From Crossaster papposus (lineage: Eukaryota > Echinodermata > Asteroidea > Velatida > Solasteridae), in the NCBI GenBank assembly GCA_037893245.1, contig JBAIAA010000255.1, positions 614,192 through 678,191 on the forward strand: a stretch of 64,000 bases of DNA, given 5' to 3'. A program made the position numbers and the translations under genes. The notes beneath the pieces were generated by a model. That model was not told the origin of the DNA. It worked only from the letters and a program-made list of their open reading frames with translations, and ran no database searches. This document shows, piece after piece, positions 1 through 7,198 of this stretch (positions within the stretch are counted from its first letter, which is position 1; each line of letters opens with the position of its first letter).

Positions 1-848
1 CTTTGTCACTCCGAGTCGAGTACCTCATGTCATACCAAAAACTTGTTAGCAGAGCGAGGTTTCGATCCTCGGACCTCTGGGTTATGGGCCCAGCACGCTT
101 CAACTGCGCCACAATGGCTCATGTAAATTTAGAAAATGCAAACAAAATGAAAGCAGACATTCTAAAAACATTCTACAATATTTATTAAATGTGAATAGCA
201 GTGAAGCAAAAATACCTAGTTAGCAAAGCGAGGTTTTGGTCCTCGGACCTCTGGGCTATGGGCCCATCACGCTCCCGCTGCACTACTCTGCGTAACTATT
301 TTTAATGAAAATGAAATCCCTATCAAATACAAAATTATCCTGAGCAGACCGAGGTTGTGATCATCCGAACTCTCGGTTACTGACCAAGAAAGGGTCTACT
401 TTGTCACTCTGAGTCGAGTACTTCAAGTCATACCAAAAACTTATTAGCAGCAGAACGAGGTTTTGATCCTCGGCACTCTGGGTTGTAGGCCCAGCAAGCT
501 TCCACTGCGCCACCATGCCTCATGTAAATTTAGAAAAACAACAAACAAAATAAAAGCAGACATTCTAAAAACATTCTAAAATAATTATTAAATTGAAATA
601 ACAGTGAAGCAAAAATACCCCTTTAGCAGAGCGAGGTTTCGGTCCTCGGGCCTCTGGGTTATGGGCCAATCACGATCCCACTGCACCACTCTGCGTAACT
701 ATTTGTAATGAAAATGAAATCACTTTCAAGGAAATAATTATCCTGAGCAGACCGAGGTTGTGGTCAACCAAACTCTCGGGTACTGACCAAGAAAGTGTCT
801 ACTTTGTCACTCCGAGTCGAGTACCTCATGTCATACCAAAAACTTGTT

Positions 849-912
849 AGCAGAGCGAGGTTTTGATCCTCTGGGTTATGGGCCCAGCACGCTTCAACTG
901 CGCCACTATGCC
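849..912 (-). pseudogene. t1 copy with 7-bp T-arm/variable-region deletion
   Basis: The plus strand runs GATCCTCTGGG at 866-875 where other t1 copies read GATCCTCGGACCTCTGGG, so 7 bp are missing after 870. The segment is 64 bp and has lost the 5' strand of its T stem. The deletion lies between direct CCT repeats, consistent with slippage. This makes the containing unit 794 bp. Confidence 0.85.
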
Positions 913-1631
913 TCATGTAAATTTAGAAAATGCAAACAAAATGAAAGCAGACATTCTAAAAATATTCTACAATATTTATTAAATCTGAATAGCAGTGAAG
1001 CAAAAATACCTAGTTAGCAAAGCGAGGTTTTGGTCCTCGGACCTCTGCGCTATGGGCCCATCACGCTCCCGCTGCACTACTCTGCGTAACTATTTTTAAT
1101 GAAAATGAAATCCCTATCAAATACAAAATTATCCTGAGCAGACCGAGGTTGTGATCATCCGAACTCTCGGTTACTGACCAAGAAAGGGTCTACTTTGTCA
1201 CTCTGAGTCGAGTAGTTCAAGTCATACCAAAAACTTATTAGCAGCAGAACGAGGTTTTGATCCTCGGCACTCTGGGTTATAGGCCCAGCAAGCTTCCACT
1301 GCGCCACCATGCCTCATGTAAATTTAGAAAAACAACAAACAAAATAAAAGCAGACATTCTAAAAACATTCTAAAATAATTATTAAATTTGAATAACAGTG
1401 AAGCAAAAATACCTCTTTAGCAGAGCGAGGTTTCGGTCCTCGGGCCTCTGGGTTATGGGCCCATCACGATCCCACTGCACCACTCTGCGTAACTATTTGT
1501 AATGAAAATGAAATCACTTTCAAGGAAATAATTATCCTGAGCAGACCGAGGTTGTGGTCAACCAAACTCTCGGGTACTGACCAAGAAAGTGTCTACTTTG
1601 TCACTCCGAGTCGAGTACCTCATGTCATACC

Positions 1632-1636
1632 AAAAA
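1632..1636 (-). terminator. Oligo-T (T5) Pol III terminator-like run after t1
   Basis: Five A residues on the plus strand are TTTTT on the minus strand, beginning 5 nt after the discriminator base of t1. RNA polymerase III stops at runs of four or more T, and tRNA genes normally have one within about 20 nt. The same run at the same distance is seen after t1 in essentially all units read. Confidence 0.6.
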
Positions 1637-1641
1637 CTTGT

Positions 1642-1713
1642 TAGCAGAGCGAGGTTTCGATCCTCGGACCTCTGGGTTATGGGCCCAGCACGCTTCAACT
1701 GCGCCACTATGCC
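1642..1713 (-). tRNA. t1: initiator tRNA-Met-like (CAU), probably a pseudogene
   Basis: Minus-strand reading gives a 71-nt body plus discriminator A, the length of a eukaryotic initiator tRNA without CCA. D stem (GCGC/GCGT), anticodon stem (CTGGG/CCCAG) and T stem (CGAGG/CCTCG) are all paired. The anticodon loop is CCCATAA with CAU. The T loop ATCGAAA keeps the initiator form with A54 and A60, and the B-box GGATCGAAACC looks intact. Defects: the invariant G18 of the D loop is T (AGTTGAA instead of AGTGGAA), which also damages the A-box, and acceptor pair 5:68 is a T-C mismatch, with G1-U72 at the end. An oligo-T run follows on the minus strand at 1636-1632. The best-folding copy class, recurring in almost every unit. 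Expression cannot be judged from sequence. Confidence 0.6.
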
Positions 1714-1802
1714 TCATGTAAATTTAGAAAATGCAAACAAAATGAAAGCAGACATTCTAAAAACATTCTACAATATTTATTAAATGTGAATAGCAGTGAA
1801 GC

Positions 1803-1807
1803 AAAAA
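1803..1807 (-). terminator. Oligo-T (T5) Pol III terminator-like run after t2
   Basis: TTTTT on the minus strand, starting 8 nt after the discriminator of t2. It sits in the block A tail (GCAAAAATACC on plus), a sequence also used after t5. Confidence 0.55.
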
Positions 1808-1815
1808 TACCTAGT

Positions 1816-1887
1816 TAGCAAAGCGAGGTTTTGGTCCTCGGACCTCTGGGCTATGGGCCCATCACGCTCCCGCTGCACTACTCTGCG
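1816..1887 (-). pseudogene. t2: initiator tRNA-Met-like segment (CAU)
   Basis: Body 1887-1817 plus A73. The acceptor strands CGCAGAG and CTTTGCT pair at six of seven positions counting one G-U; C1-U72 is mismatched. The D stem is GTGC/GCGT with G-U pairs, and the D loop keeps GG. The anticodon arm is ATGGG-CCCATAG-CCCAG, so pair 27:43 is lost and A38 has become G. The T loop reads ACCAAAA, with U55 to C and G57 to A, which weakens the B-box. Oligo-T follows on the minus strand at 1807-1803. In many units between 12.0 and 47.4 kb this copy carries a 7-bp anticodon-arm duplication. Confidence 0.85.
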
Positions 1888-1937
1888 TAACTATTTTTAA
1901 TGAAAATGAAATCCCTATCAAATACAACATTATCCTG

Positions 1938-2008
1938 AGCAGTCCGAGGTTGTGATCATCCGAACTCTCGGTTACTGACCAAGAAAGGGTCTACTTTGTC
2001 ACTCTGAG
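1938..2008 (-). pseudogene. t3: strongly diverged tRNA-iMet-like segment
   Basis: Minus strand, exactly 71 bp, ungapped against t1. My hand comparison with an initiator tRNA consensus matches about 50 of 71 positions. Matches cluster at CAGAGTG (end of the acceptor and positions 8-9), AGTAGA (D loop), TAACC and AGAG (3' anticodon arm), GATCACAACCTCG (T arm) and CTGCT (3' acceptor). The anticodon is no longer CAU and the T stem is broken. It is best described as an older third member of the half-unit rather than a usable tRNA. Most copies at 49 kb and beyond have CATTAT just left of it where others have AAATTAT, so the minus-strand T4 run is present in some units and absent in others. Confidence 0.75.
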
Positions 2009-2029
2009 TCGAGTACTTCAAGTCATACC

Positions 2030-2034
2030 AAAAA
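2030..2034 (-). terminator. Oligo-T (T5) Pol III terminator-like run after t4
   Basis: TTTTT on the minus strand within CATACCAAAAACTTATT, about 6 nt after the 3' end of t4. It is homologous to the run after t1. The copies at 8445 and 10445 read AAAAAATT (T6). Confidence 0.55.
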
Positions 2035-2040
2035 CTTATT

Positions 2041-2114
2041 AGCAACAGAATGAGGTTTTGATCCTCGGCACTCTGGGTTATAGGCCCAGCAAGCTTCCAC
2101 TGCGCCACCATGCC
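2041..2114 (-). pseudogene. t4: tRNA-iMet-like segment with UAU anticodon
   Basis: Homologous to t1 but 74 bp, because the 3' acceptor strand carries an extra GCA-type triplet (AGCAGCAGAACG on the plus strand where t1 has AGCAGAGCG). The A-box region TGGCGCAGTGGAAGC is intact, unlike t1. The anticodon loop is CCTATAA, so the anticodon reads UAU instead of CAU. The T loop is ATCAAAA (G57 to A, still a purine). The copy in this unit also has AATG for AACG near the 3' end. An oligo-T run follows on the minus strand at 2034-2030. The insertion should disrupt the acceptor stem, so it is a pseudogene. Confidence 0.85.
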
Positions 2115-2205
2115 TCATGTAAATTTAGAAAAACAACAAACAAAATAAAAGCAGACATTCTAAAAACATTCTAAAATAATTATTAAATTTAAATAACAGT
2201 GAAGC

Positions 2206-2210
2206 AAAAA
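2206..2210 (-). terminator. Oligo-T (T5) Pol III terminator-like run after t5
   Basis: TTTTT on the minus strand, 8 nt after the discriminator of t5, in the tail of block C. It has the same context as the run after t2. Confidence 0.55.
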
Positions 2211-2218
2211 TACCTCTT

Positions 2219-2290
2219 TAGCAGAGCGAGGTTTCGGTCCTCGGGCCTCTGGGTTATGGGCCCATCACGATCCCACTGCACCACTCTGCG
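2219..2290 (-). pseudogene. t5: initiator tRNA-Met-like segment (CAU)
   Basis: Body 2290-2220 plus A73. Acceptor strands CGCAGAG and CTCTGCT pair at six of seven positions; only C1-U72 fails, where real eukaryotic initiators have A1-U72. The A-box region is TGGTGCAGTGGG. The anticodon loop is the perfect CCCATAA with CAU, flanked by GGG and CCC. The D stem is weakened by GATC in place of GAGC, and pair 27:43 is lost. The T loop reads ACCGAAA (U55 to C). Oligo-T follows on the minus strand at 2210-2206. By acceptor stem this is the copy nearest to a real initiator tRNA. Confidence 0.85.
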
Positions 2291-2340
2291 TAACTATTTG
2301 TAATGAAAATGAAATCACTTTCAAGGAAATAATTATCCTG

Positions 2341-2411
2341 AGCAGACCGAGGTTGTGGTCAACCAAACTCTCGGGTACTGACCAAGAAAGTGTCTACTTT
2401 GTCACTCCGAG
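2341..2411 (-). pseudogene. t6: strongly diverged tRNA-iMet-like segment
   Basis: Counterpart of t3 in the second half-unit, straddling the D to A block boundary. It is exactly 71 bp with the same end motifs (GAGTG near the 5' end; ACCTCGGTCTGCT at the 3' end) but more substitutions in the T arm (ACCACAA loop). About 46 of 71 positions match the initiator consensus by hand. There is no T4 run immediately downstream on the minus strand. Its identity rests mainly on alignment with t3 and on constant length. Confidence 0.65.
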
Positions 2412-3190
2412 TCGAGTACCTCATGTCATACCAAAAACTTGTTAGCAGAGCGAGGTTTCGATCCTCGGACCTCTGGGTTATGGGCCCAGCACGCTTCAAC
2501 TGCGCCACTATGCCTCATGTAAATTTAGAAAATGCAAACAAAATGAAAGCAGACATTCTAAAAACATTCTACAATATTTATTAAATGTGAATAGCAGTGA
2601 AGCAAAAATACCTAGTTAGCAAAGCGAGGTTTTGGTCCTCGGACCTCTGGGCTATGGGCCCATCACGCTCCCGCTGCACTACTCTGCGTAACTATTTTTA
2701 ATGAAAATGAAATCCCTATCAAATACAAAATTATCCTGAGCAGACCGAGGTTGTGATCATCCGAACTCTCGGTTACTGACCAAGAAAGGGTCTACTTTGT
2801 CACTCTGAGTCGAGTACTTCAAGTCATACCAAAAACTTATTAGCAACAGAACGATGTTTTGATCCTCGGCACTCTGGGTTATAGGCCCAGCAAGCTTCCA
2901 CTGCGCCACCATGCCTCATGTAAATTTAGAAAAACAACAAACAAAATAAAAGCAGACATTCTAAAAACATTCTAAAATAATTATTAAATTTGAATAACAG
3001 TGAAGCAAAAATACTTCTTTAGCAGAGCGAGGTTTCGGTCCTCGGGCCTCTGGGTTATGGGCCCATCACGATCCCACTGCACCACTCTGCGTAACTATTT
3101 GTAATGAAAATGAAATCACTTTCAAGGAAATAATTATCCTGAGCAGACCGAGGTTGTGGTCAACCAAACTCTCGGGTACTGACCAAGAAA

Positions 3191-6100
3191 GTGTCTACTT
3201 TGTCACTCCGAGTCGAGTACCTCATGTCATACCAAAAACTTGTTAGCAGAGCGAGGTTTCGATTCTCGGACCTCTGGGTTATGGGCCCAGCACGCTTCAA
3301 CTGCGCCACTATGCCTCATGTAAATTTAGAAAATGCAAACAAAATGAAAGCAGACATTCTAAAAACATTCTACAATATTTATTAAATGTGAATAGCAGTG
3401 AAGCAAAAATACCTAGTTAGCAAAGCGAGGTTTTGGTCCTCGGACCTTTGGGCTATGGGCCCATCACGCTCCCGCTGCACTACTCTGCGTAACTATTTTT
3501 AATGAAAATGAAATCCCTATCAAATACAAAATTATCCTGAGCAGACCGAGGTTGTGATCATCCGAACTCTCGGTTACTGACCAAGAAAGGGTCTACTTTG
3601 TCACACTGAGTCGAGTACTTCAAGTCATACCAAAAACTTATTAGCAGCAGAACAAGGTTTTGATCCTCGGCACTCTGGGTTATAGGCCCAGCAAGCTTCC
3701 ACTGCGCCACCATGCCTCATGTAAATTTAGAAAAACAACAAACAAAATAAAAGCAGACATTCTAAAAACATTGTAAAATAATTATTAAATTTGAATAACA
3801 GTGAAGCAAAAATACCTCTTTAGCAGAGCGAGGTTTCGGTCCTCGGGCCTCTTGGTTATGGGCCCATCACGATCCCACTGCACCACTCTGCGTAACTATT
3901 TGTAATGAAAATGAAATCACTTTCAAGGAAATAATTATCCTGAGCAGACCGAGGTTGTGGTCAACCAAACTCTCGGTTACTGACCAAGAAAGGGTCTACT
4001 TTGTCACTCTGAGTCGAGTACTTCAAGTCATACCAAAAACTTATTAGCAGCAGAACGAGGTTTTGATCCTCGGCACTCTGGGTTATAGGCCCAGCAAGCT
4101 TCCACTGCGCCACCATGCCTCATGTAAATTTAGAAAAACAACAAACAAAATGAAAGCAGACATTCTAAAAACATTCTACAATATTTATTAAATGTGAATA
4201 GCAGTGAAGCAAAAATACCTAGTTAGCAAAGCGAGGTTTTGGTCCTCGGACCTCTGGGCTATGGGCCCATCACGCTCCCGCTGCACTACTCTGCGTAACT
4301 ATTTTTAATGAAAATGAAATCCCTATCAAATACAACATTATCCTGAGCAGACCGAGGTTGTGATCATCCGAACTCTCGGTTACTGACCAAGAAAGGGTCT
4401 ACTTTGTCACTCTGAGTCGAGTACTTCAAGTCATACCAAAAACTTATTAGCAGCAGAACGAGGTTTTGATCCTCGGCACTCTGGGTTATAGGCCCAGCAA
4501 GCTTCCACTGCGCCACCATGCCTCATGTAAATTTTGAAAAACAACAAACAAAATAAAAGCAGACATTCTAAAAACATTCTAAAATAATTATTAAATTTGA
4601 ATAACAGTGAAGCAAAAATACCTCTTTAGCAGAGCGAGGTTTCGGTCCTCGGGCCTCTGGGTTATGGGCCCATCACGATCCCACTGCACCACTCTGCGTA
4701 ACTATTTGTAATGAAAATGAAATCACTTTCAAGGAAATAATTATCCTGAGCAGACCGAGGTTGTGGTCAACCAAACTCTCGGGTACTGACCAAGAAAGTG
4801 TCTACTTTGTCACTCCGAGTCGAGTACCTCATGTCATACCAAAAACTTGTTAGCAGAGCGAGGTTTCGATCCTCGGACCTCTGGGTTATGGGCCCAGCAC
4901 GCTTCAACTGCGCCACTATGCCTCATGTAAATTTAGAAAATGCAAACAAAATGAAAGCAGACATTCTAAAAACATTCTACAATATTTATTAAATGTGAAT
5001 AGCAGTGAAGCAAAAATACCTAGTTAGCAAAGCGAGGTTTTGGTCCTCGGACCTCTGGGCTATGGGCCCATCACGCTCCCGCTGCACTACTCTGCGTAAC
5101 TATTTTTAATGAAAATGAAATCCCTATCAAATACAACATTATCCTGAGCAGACCGAGGTTGTGATCATCCGAACTCTCGGTTACTGACCAAGAAAGGGTC
5201 TACTTTGTCACACTGAGTCGAGTACTTCAAGTCATACCAAAAACTTATTAGCAGCAGAACAAGGTTTTGATCCTCGGCACTCTGGGTTATAGGCCCAGCA
5301 AGCTTCCACTGCGCCACCATGCCTCATGTAAATTTAGAAAAACAACAAACAAAATAAAAGCAGACATTCTAAAAACATTCTAAAATAATTATTAAATTTG
5401 AATAACAGTGAAGCAAAAATACCTCTTTAGCAGAGCGAGGTTTCGGTCCTCGGGCCTCTTGGTTATGGGCCCATCACGATCCCACTGCACCACTCTGCGT
5501 AACTATTTGTAATGAAAATGAAATCACTTTCAAGGAAATAATTATCCTGAGCAGACCGAGGTTGTGGTCAACCAAACTCTCGGTTACTGACCAAGAAAGG
5601 GTCTACTTTGTCACTCTGAGTCGAGTACTTCAAGTCATACCAAAAACTTATTAGCAGCAGAACGAGGTTTTGATCCTCGGCACTCTGGGTTATAGGCCCA
5701 GCAAGCTTCCACTGCGCCACCATGCCTCATGTAAATTTAGAAAAACAACAAACAAAATGAAAGCAGACATTCTAAAAACATTCTACAATATTTATTAAAT
5801 GTGAATAGCAGTGAAGCAAAAATACCTAGTTAGCAAAGCGAGGTTTTGGTCCTTGGACCTCTGGGCTATGGGCCCATCACGCTCCCGCTGCACTACTCTG
5901 CGTAACTATTTTTAATGAAAATGAAATCCCTATCAAATACAACATTATCCTGAGCAGACCGAGGTTGTGATCATCCGAACTCTCGGTTACTGACCAAGAA
6001 AGGGTCTACTTTGTCACTCTGAGTCGAGTACTTCAAGTCATACCAAAAACTTATTAGCAGCAGAACGAGGTTTTGATCCTCGGCACTCTGGGTTATAGGC

Positions 6101-6404
6101 CCAGCAAGCTTCCACTGCGCCACCATGCCTCATGTAAATTTTGAAAAACAACAAACAAAATAAAAGCAGACATTCTAAAAACATTCTAAAATAATTATTA
6201 AATTTGAATAACAGTGAAGCAAAAATACCTCTTTAGCAGAGCGAGGTTTCGGTCCTCGGGCCTCTGGGTTATGGGCCCATCACGATCCCACTGCACCACT
6301 CTGCGTAACTATTTGTAATGAAAATGAAATCACTTTCAAGGAAATAATTATCCTGAGCAGACCGAGGTTGTGGTCAACCAAACTCTCGGGTACTGACCAA
6401 GAAA
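3191..6404 (-). repeat. 1607-bp higher-order repeat, two copies
   Basis: Copies are 3191-4797 and 4798-6404. Each is an 801-bp A-B-C-D unit followed by an 806-bp unit whose first block is a C/A hybrid. Shared private markers at a constant 1607-bp offset include CACACTGAG in the first block C (near 3602 and 5209), AACAAGG in t4 (near 3652 and 5259) and CTCTTGG in t5 (near 3849 and 5456). Confidence 0.88.
3992..4217 (-). repeat. C/A hybrid block
   Basis: It starts as block C (CTCTGAG, TACTTCAAG, t4 with its triplet insertion) but ends with the block A tail (AAAATGAAAGC, TACAATATTTATTAAATG), followed by block B. The switch lies in the shared AAACAAAAT(A/G)AAAGC stretch near 4145-4155. The same hybrid recurs at 5599-5824, so it was amplified as part of the 1607-bp repeat. 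This looks like unequal exchange or conversion between half-units in the spacer. Confidence 0.8.
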
Positions 6405-7035
6405 GTGTCTACTTTGTCACTCCGAGTCGAGTACCTCATGTCATACCAAAAACTTGTTAGCAGAGCGAGGTTTTGATCCTCGGACCTCTGGGTTATGGGC
6501 CCAGCACGCTTCAACTGCGCCACTATGCCTCATGTAAATTTAGAAAATGCAAACAAAATGAAAGCAGACATTCTAAAAACATTCTACAATATTTATTAAA
6601 TGTGAATAGCAGTGAAGCAAAAATACCTAGTTAGCAAAGCGAGGTTTTGGTCCTCGGACCTCTGGGCTATGGGCCCATCACGCTCCCGCTGCACTACTCT
6701 GCGTAACTATTTTTAATGAAAATGAAATCCCTATCAAATACAACATTATCCTGAGCAGACCGAGGTTGTGATCATCCGGACTCTCGGTTACTGACCAAGA
6801 AAGGGTCTACTTTGTCACTCTGAGTCGAGTACTTCAAGTCATACCAAAAACTTATTAGCGGCAGAACGAGGTTTTGATCCTTGGCACTCTGGGTTATAGG
6901 CCCAGCAAGCTTCCACTGCGCCACCATGCCTCGTGTAAATTTAGAAAAACAACAAACAAAATAAAAGCAGACATTCTAAAAACATTCTAAAATAATTATT
7001 AAATTTGAATAACAGTGAAGCAAAAATACCTCTTT

Positions 7036-7099
7036 AGCAGAGCGAGGTTTCGGTCCTCGGGCCTCTGGGCCCATCACGATCCCACTGCACCACTCTGCG
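7036..7099 (-). pseudogene. t5 copy lacking exactly the anticodon loop
   Basis: The plus strand reads CCTCTGGGCCCATCACG where other t5 copies read CCTCTGGGTTATGGGCCC, a loss of TTATGGG. On the minus strand this removes a 7-nt CCCATAA-type segment, so GGGCCC is left as a bare palindrome with no loop. The flanking GGG repeats make slippage the likely cause. The unit is 794 bp (6405-7198). Confidence 0.88.
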
Positions 7100-7198
7100 T
7101 AACTATTTGTAATGAAAATGAAATCACTTTCAAGGAAATAATTATCCTGAGCAGACCGAGGTTGTGGTCAACCAAACTCTCGGGTACTGACCAAGAAA

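Larger units (their letters stand above)
1589..2389 (-). repeat. Reference 801-bp satellite unit (blocks A-B-C-D)
   Basis: This unit serves as the key for all others. Block A is 1589-1809 (221 bp), B is 1810-1986 (177), C is 1987-2212 (226) and D is 2213-2389 (177). A and C are homologous, and so are B and D, so the unit is a diverged dimer (398 + 403 bp). tRNA-like segments on the minus strand lie at offsets 54-124 (t1), 228-298 (t2), 349-419 (t3), 452-525 (t4), 631-701 (t5) and 752-822 (t6, running 21 bp into the next unit). Adding these offsets to any full unit start locates its six segments, allowing for small indels. Gaps between segments are about 103, 50 and 32 bp, repeated in each half. 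Confidence 0.95.
1..3190 (-). repeat. Block of simple 801-type units
   Basis: The first unit starts 7 bases before the window, followed by units at 795 (794 bp), 1589 and 2390. No 7-bp anticodon duplication and no half-units occur here. The first t1 copy differs near its 5' end (ACAATGGC on plus at 110-117 where others have ACTATGCC), and its t4 at 484 reads TTGTAGG rather than TTATAGG. Private substitutions are more frequent than in the blocks to the right, as expected for a less recently amplified stretch. Confidence 0.85.

Noticed and set aside
1666-1690. Regulatory palindrome at GGGCCC
   Set aside because: The palindrome is the anticodon-stem G and loop C run of the tRNA fold and needs no separate explanation.
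1589-1783. Recurring 64-codon plus-strand reading frame (also 61-, 60- and 76-codon forms), in more than 60 copies
   Set aside because: It runs antisense through t1 with a GTG or TTG start, exists only because the unit is repeated, and is broken by ordinary substitutions in many units. No known domain, no initiation context and no sign of codon-level conservation.
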